DNA of 64,000 nucleotides. It comes from Bradyrhizobium sp. CSA112. GTDB taxonomy: Bacteria; Pseudomonadota; Alphaproteobacteria; Rhizobiales; Xanthobacteraceae. The notes beneath the pieces were generated by a model that did no database searches, was not told the DNA's origin, and was given only the letters and a program-made list of their open reading frames with translations. Of this stretch, positions 53,047 to 63,352 are shown piece by piece (position 1 is the stretch's first letter; the number at the start of each line of letters is the position of its first letter). A program made the translations under genes and the position numbers. The DNA is taken from positions 186,001 to 250,000 of the forward strand of contig NZ_JAACFS010000005.1 in the NCBI RefSeq assembly GCF_029051645.1, written 5' to 3'.

Positions 53047-53166
53047 GGTCCGTCCTCCAGGCCGAATTTCCCGAACGAAACATGGGAACCGGCCGCGCGC
53101 TCGCCAAGGGCCTGCGACCATTAACAGCGCGCAATATTCGGGGTGGGGAACGCCCGGCTTTCACGC

Positions 53167-53252
53167 CGTCATTGCGAGGAGCGTCAGCAACGAAGCAATC
53201 CATCCGTCCGATCTGCCGCGCGATGGATTGTTTTGCTACGCTCGCAATGACG
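53167..53252. repeat. Intergenic palindromic repeat, family B
   Basis: CGTCATTGCGAGGAGCGTCA with a complementary right end CTACGCTCGCAATGACG, and CAATCCATC / GATGGATTG pairing inside. It lies between the hemB stop and the RDD start. Confidence 0.93.
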
Positions 53253-53268
53253 TGGAGAGGACGGGAGC

Positions 53269-54354
<1,086 letters not shown>

Positions 54355-54513
54355 TCAGTTTTGATTTGTTCCAGTTCTAGCATCTTGAAGGTGTCCCGTC
54401 ACCGCGCCTTGATCTGTCTCATCGGCAATTGATTTTACCGTCCCGGCGGGCCAAGACATGGTCCATGAGGACATTCCAGCCCGCGTTGAGTCCCGATTCC
54501 GAGGTCAGCTTCC

Positions 54514-54996
54514 ATGTCTGATACTTCGGCGCGCGATCAGGGGCGGGACAAGGGCAGGGATAATGCGATGTCGATGGCGGCGATGTCGTCGATGTCGTCG
54601 GAGCGGATCGAGCCCGACGAGAATGTCTGGACGCGCCGGCTGGTGCTGTTCCTGCGCATGATGGCGGTCATCTCGATACTGAAAGGCCTGTACCACTGGG
54701 CGCAGGTGACGGGCTTCATCGGCGGCGAGGAAGAGGCGTTCGAGAACCAGTCGATGGCCTGGCAGACCGCGACCGTCTATTTCGCCGTCATCGAACTCGT
54801 CGCCGCCGTCGGGCTCTGGCTCGCGACGCCCTGGGGCGCGGTGGTGTGGCTCACCACCGTGGTGTCGATGGCGGTGATCGAACTGATGTTTCCGGGGATC
54901 TATGGCGGCAGCCTGACGGTGGTGGCGCTTGAGGCCGTGATGCTCGGCGCTTATCTCGCACTCGCCTGGATGGCCGCGCGCGAGCGCCCGCCGTAG
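54514..54996 (+). CDS. Hypothetical membrane protein, DUF6163-like
   Basis: A 160-residue protein with a Ser/Met-rich N-terminal tail of ~38 residues and four hydrophobic helices (RLVLFLRMMAVISILKGLYHW, TATVYFAVIELVAAVGLWLA, GAVVWLTTVVSMAVIELMF, TVVALEAVMLGAYLALAW). I remember this family as DUF6163 in Rhizobiales, near hemB and ldtR; function is unknown. It is divergent from hemB. ATG 54514 has GAGG in the preceding bases; a second ATG at 54568 is possible. Confidence 0.8.
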   Translation: MSDTSARDQGRDKGRDNAMSMAAMSSMSSERIEPDENVWTRRLVLFLRMMAVISILKGLYHWAQVTGFIGGEEEAFENQSMAWQTATVYFAVIELVAAVGLWLATPWGAVVWLTTVVSMAVIELMFPGIYGGSLTVVALEAVMLGAYLALAWMAARERPP

Positions 54997-55545
54997 TAGG
55001 ATGGCTTGCGCCGATGTACTCCCTCGCCCCGCTCTCGCGGGGAGAGGGTCGGGGTGAGGGGTCTCACCGCGAGTCGAATACGTGGATAGAGCCCCTCATC
55101 CCGACCTTCTCCCCGCAAGAGCAGGGAGAAGGAGAAGAGAAGCGCAACGTGTCAGTTTCCTGCCATAATCCAGCCGCGTGCAGAAACCACAACGCGATCC
55201 CGTACAATTTTCAAAAAAATTTTCCGGTAACGCTGCAGTCACCGTTAAGGGGCGTAAAGGGTTCCACCACACCTGTTACGCGAGCGTTTCGATTTCAGAC
55301 GTACCTGTTTCCGAATGCGACAGCACATGCAGACGAAGCGTGAACATCGCGCCTTCACCGTCAATGAAGCGTTGCGAAAACCCCTGTTTCCATGGGCTTA
55401 ATCGACGATTCACTGTCTTAAATTCATGATCTCTTTATTCTCTTATTTAAGCGGATCTTCAAACCGCCCCCTTAAGTTGAAGCTATCAGGCGGGACAAAA
55501 GTTTCGTCGAAATAAGTCGATAAAAACGACTACAGGGGAAGTGTC
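54997..55545. other. 549-bp gap before ldtR
   Basis: Contains the family F repeat (55020-55136) and about 400 bp of less GC-rich sequence that must hold the ldtR promoter and leader. Small open frames here (55014-55343, 55178-55429) have no coding character. Confidence 0.7.
55020..55136. repeat. Intergenic palindromic repeat, family F
   Basis: CTCTCGCGGGGAGAGGGTCG and TCGGGGTGAGGGG at the left match the complement of CCCCTCATCCCGACCTTCTC at the right. This type of repeat is frequent in Bradyrhizobium genomes from memory. Confidence 0.85.
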
Positions 55546-56061
55546 ATGATCAAAGCCGTTGCAACGGCGGTGGAAACCGCTGAACGCTCTGCCGGTCAAA
55601 CTCCGGTGCAGCCGCTCTATCTGGAAGCGTTGACTCTGGTGGAGCGGTTGCATCGCCGGCTGCTCGACGTCATCAAGGACGAATTCGATCGCCGCGGCCG
55701 CGCCGATATCAATTCGGTGCAGGCATTGCTGCTCTATAACATCGGCGACAAGGAACTGACCGCGGGCGAGCTGCGCACGCGCGGTTACTATCTCGGCTCC
55801 AACGTCTCCTATAACCTGAAGAAGCTCGTCGAGCTCGGCTTCCTCGATCATCAGCGCTCGCGCGTTGATCGTCGCTCGGTCCGCATTCGCCTCACCCCGC
55901 AGGGCCAGGAAATCCGCAAGATCGTAGATGCGCTCTACCAGAAGCACGTCAAGACCGTGGAGCAGGTCGGCGGCATCTCGAACGAGGAGTTCGCGACGCT
56001 GAACAAGTCGCTGCACCGGCTCGAGCGGTTCTGGACCGACCAGATCCTGTATCGGCTCTGA
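55546..56061 (+). CDS. ldtR: MarR-family regulator LdtR
   Basis: A 171-residue winged-helix transcription factor. LLYNIGDKELTAGELRTRG and YLGSNVSYNLKKLVELGFLD form the recognition region, and HQRSRVDRRSVRIRLTPQGQ is the wing. In related alphaproteobacteria LdtR controls an L,D-transpeptidase and osmotic or cell-wall stress genes. The target genes are not obvious here. The ATG at 55546 has GGGGAAG upstream, and a hairpin terminator follows at 56154. Confidence 0.9.
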   Translation: MIKAVATAVETAERSAGQTPVQPLYLEALTLVERLHRRLLDVIKDEFDRRGRADINSVQALLLYNIGDKELTAGELRTRGYYLGSNVSYNLKKLVELGFLDHQRSRVDRRSVRIRLTPQGQEIRKIVDALYQKHVKTVEQVGGISNEEFATLNKSLHRLERFWTDQILYRL

Positions 56062-56153
56062 GAATTTCGATCCGTTCGCGGTCAAGCCGGCCATCACAAG
56101 ACCGGCAGCCAAAAGCGGACAAATGAACTGGCAAGGCAGTAAGCCCTGCTCGA

Positions 56154-56198
56154 AACGCACTGGCCCCGGTCTCCCGGGTCCGGTGCGTTTTGCTTTTG
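56154..56198 (+). terminator. Probable rho-independent terminator after ldtR
   Basis: AACGCAC ... GTGCGTTTTGCTTTT with inner GG/CC pairing (TGGCCCCGG and CCGGGTCCG, imperfect) forms a GC-rich hairpin followed by T-rich sequence. Confidence 0.75.
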
Positions 56199-56256
56199 CA
56201 AGGCTGTTGACGTTCGTTTATTAGGAAGCTCGATTCACTCAGGGAGTGTCGAACGC

Positions 56257-56691
56257 ATGGCGCACAATCGCTGGCTATCGCTGCTTGGAGCCGCATTGTT
56301 GTTCGTGGCGGGCGGGGCGCAATGCGCCGAAGACAGGCCGGTCGGGCCGGGGCCATGCGACGACTCCAAAGGACAACAGGATGCGAACGAATGTTTTGGG
56401 AACGTTTGGCGCAAGGCTGACGCTGAGTTGACGCAAGCCTACAACCGCCTTCGCGAACGTCTTTCCGACAATCCAAAAGGGAAAACCTTGCTGCGCGATG
56501 CGGAGCGAGCCTGGATCAAATTTCGAGATGCCAACTGCGCGTTCCGGTCATTGGCCGTGGAAGGTGGTAGCATGCAGCCAATGATGTACGCCATTTGCAG
56601 CGCGGAAATGACGCGGGATCGACTCAAGCATCTCCAGACGCAATTGAATTGCGAAGAGGGCGATCCGAATTGCGTGGCTCCATCGCGCTGA
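56257..56691 (+). CDS. Exported LprI-like protein (DUF1311)
   Basis: A 144-residue secreted or periplasmic protein with a signal peptide (about residues 1-23, ending AQCAED). The mature part has ECFGNVWRKADAELTQAYNR and LRDAERAWIKFRDANCAF, the usual LprI N-terminal-domain pattern with paired cysteines. M. tuberculosis LprI inhibits lysozyme; whether this homologue does is unknown. The true start may be the ATG at 56257, whose ribosome site is weak. Confidence 0.85.
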   Translation: MAHNRWLSLLGAALLFVAGGAQCAEDRPVGPGPCDDSKGQQDANECFGNVWRKADAELTQAYNRLRERLSDNPKGKTLLRDAERAWIKFRDANCAFRSLAVEGGSMQPMMYAICSAEMTRDRLKHLQTQLNCEEGDPNCVAPSR

Positions 56692-56908
56692 CGGCGTCGA
56701 ATTGAGGCGAGCATCCTATTGCGTCGGATCGTTTTTCCAGCCCGCTCCCTCTTGTTTTTCCGGCGCCGCGGCGGCAGGTGCATGCGCCCTTGCGGCGCGC
56801 GTCGCCACAATCCGGATTGACGAGCCTTCGACGCCACGCCCATAATCCCAGAAAATACAGGCTTCACGCACGTACCGGCCGCAAGAGTCGTGACGGCCTG
56901 ATGCCCAG

Positions 56909-57817
56909 GTGGGGAAAACGGGCTTGTCGGCATCGCGGCGTCCCATGTTCGGCGAGCAACAGCGGTTCGTGCTGCTTCTGATCGCGCCGGCTGCGCTGCT
57001 GCTGCTGTTGTTTCAGGTCGTGCCGATCGTCATCGGCGCCAACGCCAGCTTTCGCGACTGGGCGCTCTATAATCCCAGGAAGACCTGGATCGGCTTCGAC
57101 CACTACGTTGCGGTGATATCAGATCCGGCTTTCCTTTACGTGGTGCTGCCGAACACCTTCCTGTTCATGGTGCTCAGCGTCGCCGGTGCGCTGGTGGTGG
57201 GCCTTGCGCTGGCGCTGCTGCTCAATCGGCCATTCCGCGGCCAGAAGCTGGTGCAGACGATCCTTTTGGTGCCGCTGATGGTGGCACCTGTGATCGCCGC
57301 GATCATGATCCGCTGGATCTTCAACGACCAGTTCGGCATAGTCAACGTGGTGCTGGAGGCGATCGGCCTCGACGGGCAGCCCTGGCTGGTGCAGCGTTGG
57401 AGCGCGTTCGGCATCATCCTTCTGACCGACATCTGGCTGTGGACGCCGTGGTTCACGCTGCTGCTGCTGGCGGGCCTGCAGAGCCTGCCGAAGGAGCCGT
57501 TCGAGGCCGCCGCCATCGACGGCACCACCACCTGGCGCGTGTTCCGTTTCCTCACGCTGCCGATGCTGCGCCCGGTGATCGTGGTCTGCGTCGTGATCCG
57601 CGCCATCGATGCCTTCCGCACCTTCGATATCGTATGGACGCTGACCGGCGGCGGGCCGGGACGCTCGACGGAACTGTTCAGCCTCTATGCCTATGTCCAC
57701 GCCTTCCTCAACCTCGATCTCGGCCGTGGTTCGGCGGCGGCCATCATCGGCGGGCTCATTATCCTCGTGATCGGCGTGGTGCTCTATCGCCTCGTCGACC
57801 GCATCGCAAAGGTATGA
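56909..57817 (+). CDS. ABC sugar transporter permease, CUT1 MalF-like
   Basis: First permease of an ABC importer. The 302-residue protein has six membrane helices and the EAA-type motif PKEPFEAAAIDGTTTWRVFR, which contacts the ATPase. The start is uncertain: GTG 56909 gives a basic cytoplasmic N-terminus, while ATG 56945 starts just before the first helix. It begins the operon permease-permease-binding protein-ATPase; the second permease starts 4 bp after the stop. The substrate is unknown, probably a sugar or polyol. Confidence 0.92.
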   Translation: MGKTGLSASRRPMFGEQQRFVLLLIAPAALLLLLFQVVPIVIGANASFRDWALYNPRKTWIGFDHYVAVISDPAFLYVVLPNTFLFMVLSVAGALVVGLALALLLNRPFRGQKLVQTILLVPLMVAPVIAAIMIRWIFNDQFGIVNVVLEAIGLDGQPWLVQRWSAFGIILLTDIWLWTPWFTLLLLAGLQSLPKEPFEAAAIDGTTTWRVFRFLTLPMLRPVIVVCVVIRAIDAFRTFDIVWTLTGGGPGRSTELFSLYAYVHAFLNLDLGRGSAAAIIGGLIILVIGVVLYRLVDRIAKV

Positions 57818-57821
57818 CCCG

Positions 57822-58658
57822 ATGGCCATGGTGCGCCGCTCCGAATTCCTGCCGTGGCTGCCGCCGATGGGCCGCAAGACGCTGTTCGCGCTGGCGCTCG
57901 CTTTCATCTGCTTCGCGTTCGCCTTTCCGGTGCTGTGGCTGATCCTGACCTCGCTGCGGCCGGAATCCGGCGTCTATTACGTCCATCGCGGCACCGAGTT
58001 CACCCTCGGCAATTTCGCCGAGGTGCTGCGCGAGGAACGGATCGTCGAAGCCTTCGTCAACAGCGCGCTGATCGCAACGCTGGCGACCGTGTTCTCGCTC
58101 CTGGTCACCGTATCGAGCGGCTACATGCTGTCGCGCTTCACCGGGCCGGCCTCGCGGCTCTGGTTCGGAACCATCTATGTGTTCCGCTGCGTGCCCTACA
58201 TCTCCTGGGTATTGCCGCTATATTTCGTGACCCAGAGCTGGGGCATCTACGACACCTATACCGGGCTGCTGCTGCCGCACGTGGCCGTGCACATCTGCTT
58301 CTTCTCGTGGTTGATGAAGGGCTTTTTTGACGGCATCGATCCGTCGATGGAATATGCCGCCATGATCGACGGCTGCACCCGGTGGGGTGCGTTCATCCGC
58401 GTCGCGGTGCCGTCGGCGCTGCCGGCGATTTCCGCGCTCGCCGTGCTGTGCTGGCTGTTCACCTGGAACGAGTTTTTGTTCGCGCTGATCCTGACCGGCA
58501 ACCGCGTGCCGATGATCACGGTGGTGATGGCGCAGTTCGTCACCGAGATGGGACTGCGCTGGAATCTGATGGCGGCGACCGCGGTCATGGCGCTGGTGCC
58601 GGCCTTCCTGATTGCATTGTTCGGCCAGAAATACGTCATCCGGGGCTTGAGGATTTAG
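57822..58658 (+). CDS. ABC sugar transporter permease, CUT1 MalG-like
   Basis: Second permease of the importer, 278 residues and six helices. LWLILTSLRPESGVYY follows the first helix; MEYAAMIDGCTRWGAFIRVA is the EAA motif. The C-terminus GQKYVIRGLRI is typical of this family. It is 4 bp after the first permease and 50 bp before the binding-protein gene. Confidence 0.94.
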   Translation: MAMVRRSEFLPWLPPMGRKTLFALALAFICFAFAFPVLWLILTSLRPESGVYYVHRGTEFTLGNFAEVLREERIVEAFVNSALIATLATVFSLLVTVSSGYMLSRFTGPASRLWFGTIYVFRCVPYISWVLPLYFVTQSWGIYDTYTGLLLPHVAVHICFFSWLMKGFFDGIDPSMEYAAMIDGCTRWGAFIRVAVPSALPAISALAVLCWLFTWNEFLFALILTGNRVPMITVVMAQFVTEMGLRWNLMAATAVMALVPAFLIALFGQKYVIRGLRI

Positions 58659-58708
58659 GCAAGGAAAGATCGAGGCACGACACAACGACAAAAACAGGAG
58701 GAGAGGCG

Positions 58709-59995
58709 ATGCAGGGACTGGCAAGATGGTTCATGGCGGCGACTGCGGCCTTGGTGGCTGCGACCGGTGGTGCCGCCGCACAGGTGAAGGAGCTGCGGAT
58801 CGGCTACCAGCCGAGCCCGATCCAGGATGCCTCGATTGCGATGTTCGAGGCCTGGGGCGCCAAGAACGGCGTCAAGATCGTCAAGGTGCCGAACTCCTAC
58901 GGCGTCTATGTCGAGAAAATGACGGCCTCGCTGACCTCGAACGCCGACCAGTATGACGTCATCTGGCACAATGACGACTGGGGCCAGACCTGGGCGCATC
59001 TGCTGGAACCGATGGACGACGTCGAAGCCAACAAGTTTGCCGACAAATGGAGCATGGCCCCCGTCGTGTTCGCCAACGCGCAGGGGCAGAATACCGTCGT
59101 GCCGATGGGCCAGACCTTCAGCGTGTTCTTCTACCGCTCCGATCTGGTCAAGCCGGAGGAGGTGCCGAAGACGCTGGCAGAGCTCGTCACGGCAAGCAAG
59201 AAGCTGCAGGCGGACGGCAAGGTCAAGTTCGGCTATGTCGCCGGCATGGCGATGAACCACACCTGGTTCAGCTGGCTCTGGTCGATGTGGGGCAACAATT
59301 GCGATGTGCTGCTGCCGGCCTACGAGCGGGACAACAAGAAGCTTGCGGAAGCCGGCTGGAAGTCGGGCCTGACCGAACCCTGCATGCAGCAGACCGTCGA
59401 ATATTGGTGGGATGCGATCAACACCCACAAGATCGCGCCGCGCGGCATGCCGGCCTATGACCGCAACGAGGCCAACGCGATCTTCATGTCAGGCGACGCC
59501 GCATTCACCGTCGCAGACACGCTATGGTGGGGCACTTTCAACGATCCCGCCAAGTCGAAGATCGCAGGCAAGATCGCCGCCGCGCGCTTCCCGCTCGGCC
59601 CCAACCGCACCAGGCCGTTCGCCTGGGACGATATCTGGGGCTGGGCGATTCCGAAATCGATCGCGCCCGAGCGCAAGAAGCTCGCCAAGCAGATGCTGGA
59701 AGCCATGATGCTCGACGAGGAAGGGCAGATGAAGCTCTGGAAGGCGACCGGCGCGCCGCCGCCCAACACCTCGTTCTGGCCGAAGATCGCCGAGCAGGAC
59801 CAGTTCATGAAGCTCTTGAAGGAGTCGGTGCTGGATTCCCCGGACAAGGTGCGCGGCGCCTATTACTTCCCGCAATGGCCCGCCGTGCACAAAGCGTTCA
59901 ACGACACCGTCACCAGGGCCGTCACCGGCAGGCGCGAGGACATCGCAAGAGCGCTGGCCGAGGGCGCGCCGCTGGTCAGCAAGGCCGCGCAATAG
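58709..59995 (+). CDS. ABC transporter sugar-binding protein
   Basis: Periplasmic solute-binding protein, 428 residues, with a signal peptide (cleavage near residue 25, GAAAQ). Segments such as DVIWHNDDWGQTWAHLLEPM and VPMGQTFSVFFYRSDLVKP show the cluster 1 (extracellular sugar-binding) fold, and FAWDDIWGWAIPKS lies in the ligand cleft. AGGAGGAGAGG precedes ATG 58709. A GC hairpin after the stop may raise its expression relative to downstream genes. Confidence 0.94.
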   Translation: MQGLARWFMAATAALVAATGGAAAQVKELRIGYQPSPIQDASIAMFEAWGAKNGVKIVKVPNSYGVYVEKMTASLTSNADQYDVIWHNDDWGQTWAHLLEPMDDVEANKFADKWSMAPVVFANAQGQNTVVPMGQTFSVFFYRSDLVKPEEVPKTLAELVTASKKLQADGKVKFGYVAGMAMNHTWFSWLWSMWGNNCDVLLPAYERDNKKLAEAGWKSGLTEPCMQQTVEYWWDAINTHKIAPRGMPAYDRNEANAIFMSGDAAFTVADTLWWGTFNDPAKSKIAGKIAAARFPLGPNRTRPFAWDDIWGWAIPKSIAPERKKLAKQMLEAMMLDEEGQMKLWKATGAPPPNTSFWPKIAEQDQFMKLLKESVLDSPDKVRGAYYFPQWPAVHKAFNDTVTRAVTGRREDIARALAEGAPLVSKAAQ

Positions 59996-60008
59996 TCCAA
60001 ACGCCAAG

Positions 60009-60041
60009 CCCCGCCGCGCACGACGCGGCGGGGTCGTCTTT
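60009..60041 (+). terminator. Hairpin between binding-protein and ATPase genes
   Basis: CCCCGCCGCG pairs with CGCGGCGGGG around CACGA, followed by TCGTCTTTG. The weak T tract suggests attenuation or mRNA protection rather than full termination inside the operon. Confidence 0.65.
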
Positions 60042-60075
60042 GAACGAACATCTGATGCAATGAGACGGCGAGGCA

Positions 60076-61173
60076 ATGGCAGCAATTTCACTCAGCAAGC
60101 TCAACAAGCATTATGGCTCGCTGTTTCACGCCGTGAAGGACGTCGATCTCGAGATTGCCGACAAGGAGTTCGTGGCGCTGGTCGGCCCGTCAGGCTGCGG
60201 CAAGTCCACGACGCTGCGCATGATCGCAGGGTTGGAAGACATCACCAGCGGCGATATCCGGATCGGCGGCAACGTGGTCAACCATCTGCCGCCGCGCGAC
60301 CGCGACGTCGCCATGGTGTTTCAGAACTACGCGCTCTACCAGCATATGAGCGTTTACGACAATCTCGCCTTCGGCCTGCGCAACAAGAAGACGGCGGAAG
60401 CCGAGATCAAGGTGGCGATCGACCGCGCCGCCGGCATGCTCGGGCTGCACGAATTGTTGCAGCGCAAGCCAAAGCAATTGTCGGGCGGCCAGCAGCAGCG
60501 CGTCGCGCTCGGCCGCTGCATCGTGCGCAACCCGCAGGTATTCCTGTTCGATGAGCCGTTGTCGAATCTCGATGCCAAGCTGCGCGCGCAGATGCGCATC
60601 GAGATCAAGCGTCTGCACGCGGAGATTCCGACCACGTCGGTGTTCGTGACCCACGACCAGGTCGAGGCCATGACGCTCGGTGACCGCGTCGTCATCATGC
60701 GCGACGGCAGGGTTCAGCAGACCGGCACGCCGCTGCAGGTCTACGGCAAGCCGGCCAACAAGTTCGTTGCGGGTTTCATCGGCGCGCCCGCGATGAACTT
60801 TATCGACGTCACCGTGCGCAGCGAAACAGGCGCGACGTCGGTGGAGGGTGAGGGGCTCAGGTTGACGGTGGGTGCCTCGCAGGCGCCTGCGCTCGCGGCC
60901 CATAACGGCCGGCGCGTGATCCTGGGCGTGCGGCCGGAGCATCTCGTGCTCGGCGACGGCGCCCCGGGCCTGGGTTTCGACGCCCGCGTCGAGGTCGTAG
61001 AACAGCTCGGCTCCGAGATCTTGCTGGAGACGAGGGTGGGCGGCGCCAGCGTCACCGCCGCCCGCGTGCCGGCGGAAACGGTCATCGCGCGCGACGATCA
61101 GGTCCGCCTTTCGGCGCAGGCTGGCCGCCTGCATTTCTTCGATCCCGAGACCGAGCTGCCGATTTCGGGGTGA
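60076..61173 (+). CDS. ABC sugar transporter ATP-binding protein (UgpC/MalK-type)
   Basis: Energises the importer. The 365-residue protein has Walker A GPSGCGKSTT, Q-loop MVFQNYALYQHMSVYDNLAF, signature LSGGQQQRVALGR, Walker B VFLFDEPLSNLD and H-loop VFVTHDQ. Residues ~240-365 form the regulatory TOBE/OB domain of MalK-like proteins. It is last in the operon. The four genes together make a complete importer; no sugar-metabolism gene lies next to it. Confidence 0.96.
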   Translation: MAAISLSKLNKHYGSLFHAVKDVDLEIADKEFVALVGPSGCGKSTTLRMIAGLEDITSGDIRIGGNVVNHLPPRDRDVAMVFQNYALYQHMSVYDNLAFGLRNKKTAEAEIKVAIDRAAGMLGLHELLQRKPKQLSGGQQQRVALGRCIVRNPQVFLFDEPLSNLDAKLRAQMRIEIKRLHAEIPTTSVFVTHDQVEAMTLGDRVVIMRDGRVQQTGTPLQVYGKPANKFVAGFIGAPAMNFIDVTVRSETGATSVEGEGLRLTVGASQAPALAAHNGRRVILGVRPEHLVLGDGAPGLGFDARVEVVEQLGSEILLETRVGGASVTAARVPAETVIARDDQVRLSAQAGRLHFFDPETELPISG

Positions 61174-61292
61174 ATTAGACCGAAACGACCGCTTTTGCTG
61201 CCAAAACGACGAGTTTCCCAAACCGCGTTTCCAAGCAGTGGAACCATCTCGGCGCTTGCGCATTGTCGGGCCTGTCACGGAACAGGTGAGGC

Positions 61293-61517
61293 ATGCTGGT
61301 CGAGCGTGGAATTCAGGTCATGAACTTCGAGGTGGTGGGCGACGCCTACGCCATCGCGTCGAACTACCTGCGCAGGACCGGCGCCATTGCCGATACCGTC
61401 GTCACCGACGAGCGGTTGTTCGAAATCATCGTAAAGCTGTTCCAGCGCGGCGAATTCAACAGGATCCGGCTCGCAAACAAGGCGATCGCCGAATTCGAAG
61501 CGCGCGTACCGGCCTGA
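61293..61517 (+). CDS. Small hypothetical protein
   Basis: A 74-residue soluble helical protein (VVGDAYAIASNYLRRTGAIA, LFEIIVKLFQRGEFNRIRLA). ATG 61293 has GTGAGGC upstream; an internal ATG at 61320 is possible. No family is recognised, but the composition looks like a real protein, and the neighbour at 61554 is of similar size and type. Confidence 0.6.
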   Translation: MLVERGIQVMNFEVVGDAYAIASNYLRRTGAIADTVVTDERLFEIIVKLFQRGEFNRIRLANKAIAEFEARVPA

Positions 61518-61553
61518 CCGCATCACCCGCATCACGCAATTCAGGAGAAGTCC

Positions 61554-61775
61554 ATGGAAGCCGCGATCGACCGCATTATGCAGACCTATGACCTGCTTCT
61601 GAACCGCACTGCCGCGGCCAGCGACGAGGCGCGCGCGAAGGTGACCGAATACGTCGCCAAGCTGGTGGAAGCGGGCGAGAAAGATCCGCACCGGCTCACC
61701 GTGTGCGGCCTGACATATTTGCGCCAGCTCGACGGCAGCAACGATCCGGTGAAGGGGGGATATACGGGGCTGTAA
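61554..61775 (+). CDS. Small hypothetical protein
   Basis: A 73-residue protein, mostly helical (AAIDRIMQTYDLLLNRTAAA, KVTEYVAKLVEAGEKDP) and ending GGYTGL. CAGGAGAAG lies close before ATG 61554. It is probably co-transcribed with the small gene 36 bp upstream. No function is known to me. Confidence 0.65.
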   Translation: MEAAIDRIMQTYDLLLNRTAAASDEARAKVTEYVAKLVEAGEKDPHRLTVCGLTYLRQLDGSNDPVKGGYTGL

Positions 61776-61898
61776 CGAAAGGCTGTTGTGGCCGCGGCTT
61801 GGCTGGCGCACGTGCGGAAGCAGCACGCGGGAAGGGAACCTCTTGCTGCCTTGCGCATGCCGCCATAGATTTCGTGATCCGATCGGCGGAGGCTTGCC

Positions 61899-62255
61899 AT
61901 GACCTCAATAACCCGTCGTGTGTTCCTGTCGCTTGCGGCCGCCCTCGCACCGGCTTCGGCGATCGCCCATCACGGCTGGGGCGGATACGATACGTCGAAG
62001 TCGTTCACCGTCACCGGCAAGATCCTGAAATCGACCTTCGAAAACCCGCATTGCGAGATCGAGATGGAGGTCGACGGCAAGCGCTGGCACTTCATCCTCG
62101 CGCCGCCGTCGCGCATGCAGGCGCGGGGTGCTACCGCTGACCTGATCGCGCCCGGCAAGACCTGCACCGTGTTCGGCTATCCCCATACCAGCAAGCCGGA
62201 CGAGGCGCGGATCGAATATATCGTGCTCGGCGGCAAGCGCATCGAGTTGCGGTAG
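61899..62255 (+). CDS. Exported DUF6152-like protein
   Basis: A 118-residue periplasmic protein with a signal peptide containing twin Arg at its start (TRRVFLSLAAALAPASAIAH) and the mature start HHGWGGYDTSK. The rest is a small beta-rich domain (ILKSTFENPHCEIEMEVDGK, RIEYIVLGGKRIEL). I remember such proteins as DUF6152; function is unknown. The downstream membrane protein begins 8 bp on, so they are probably co-transcribed. Confidence 0.8.
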   Translation: MTSITRRVFLSLAAALAPASAIAHHGWGGYDTSKSFTVTGKILKSTFENPHCEIEMEVDGKRWHFILAPPSRMQARGATADLIAPGKTCTVFGYPHTSKPDEARIEYIVLGGKRIELR

Positions 62256-62262
62256 GTCGCGG

Positions 62263-62751
62263 GTGGAACACGAGCTGGCCGCATCGATATTCCTGTCCCT
62301 GCAGGAAAGCGCGCTGGGTCATGTGATGCGCTCTTCACCTGCGCTTTATCCCGCGGTCGAGATTTTGCACATCATCGGCTTTGTCGTGCTGGTGGGGTCG
62401 ATCCTGGCGCTCGATTTGAGGATGCTGGGGCTCGGGCGCGCGATTGCGATCCAGCCGATGGCGCAATTGCTGCTGCCGTTGTCGCGCGCAGGCTTTCTGC
62501 TCGCGATCAGCATGGGACTTTTGCTGTTTTCCGCCGATGCGTCACATGTCGTGAAAAATCCGGCATTCCATAGCAAGCTGCTGCTGATTGCGGCGGCGCT
62601 GGTCAACGTCGTGATCGCGCATTCAGGCCCATGGCGTCATGTTAAAAGCTGGCATGATGAAGCGCCCGGCGGAGCCAAAGCCACCGCGCTGATCTCGCTT
62701 GTGCTGTGGCTCGGCGCCATCTGCGCCGGCCGCCTTATCGCGTATTTCTGA
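62263..62751 (+). CDS. Hypothetical membrane protein, DUF6644-like
   Basis: A 162-residue protein with four hydrophobic helices (AVEILHIIGFVVLVGSILAL with a conserved-looking His, LSRAGFLLAISMGLLLFSAD, KLLLIAAALVNVVIAH, ATALISLVLWLGAICAGRLI). The helical His residues could bind haem, but that is speculation. GTG 62263 is the start. From memory such proteins follow DUF6152-like genes. Its stop overlaps the next ATG as TGATG. Confidence 0.78.
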   Translation: MEHELAASIFLSLQESALGHVMRSSPALYPAVEILHIIGFVVLVGSILALDLRMLGLGRAIAIQPMAQLLLPLSRAGFLLAISMGLLLFSADASHVVKNPAFHSKLLLIAAALVNVVIAHSGPWRHVKSWHDEAPGGAKATALISLVLWLGAICAGRLIAYF

Positions 62752-63332
62752 TGGAGGCCGCCGTGCGCCGCATGCGCTTCGCCATCCTCGCAGTCCTTCT
62801 CGGCTTCTGCGGCACGGCGGAGGTCGCCGGCGCCGACGACGCTGCCAATGCCGGGAAGGCGCTGCGGGCAGGCGGCCATGTCGCGTTGATGCGCCATGCC
62901 GATGCGCCGGGAGGCGTCGGCGATCCGCCCGGCTTCCGCGTCGAAGACTGCGCCACGCAGCGCAACCTCAGCGCCAAGGGAAGGGCGGACGCAGAAAAAA
63001 TCGGAGCGCGGCTGAAGCGGGAAGGGATTGCGTTCGAAAAAATCCTGAGCTCGCCGTGGTGCCGATGCATCGACACGGCAAAATTGCTGAACCTCGGGAC
63101 GGTCGAAACCGAGGCGACATTTGGCAATGTCGTGGTGCTGCGCGATCAAAGAGAGACGCTGACGGCCGGCGCCCGCGCGCTCATCACCAAATGGACGGCG
63201 CGCGGAAATCTCCTCGTCGTGACGCACGGCGCGAACATTGCGGCGCTGACCGGCATCTCGCCGGCCAGCGGCGAGATCGTCGTGGTCAAAAGCGGGAACG
63301 GTGAAGCTGTCGGCCGTCTGATGCTCGAATGA
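62751..63332 (+). CDS. Exported histidine phosphatase-family protein
   Basis: A 193-residue protein with a signal peptide (about residues 8-27, AILAVLLGFCGTAEVAGADD) and a histidine-phosphatase fold. The catalytic His lies in ALMRHADAPG, LSSPWCRCIDTA holds the second Arg region, and VVTHGANIAALTG the later His. The family acts on phosphate esters; the substrate is unknown. The start overlaps the preceding stop by one base, so it belongs to the 61899-63332 run. Confidence 0.88.
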   Translation: MEAAVRRMRFAILAVLLGFCGTAEVAGADDAANAGKALRAGGHVALMRHADAPGGVGDPPGFRVEDCATQRNLSAKGRADAEKIGARLKREGIAFEKILSSPWCRCIDTAKLLNLGTVETEATFGNVVVLRDQRETLTAGARALITKWTARGNLLVVTHGANIAALTGISPASGEIVVVKSGNGEAVGRLMLE

Positions 63333-63352
63333 GCGTGGCTCGCCTCCAGACG

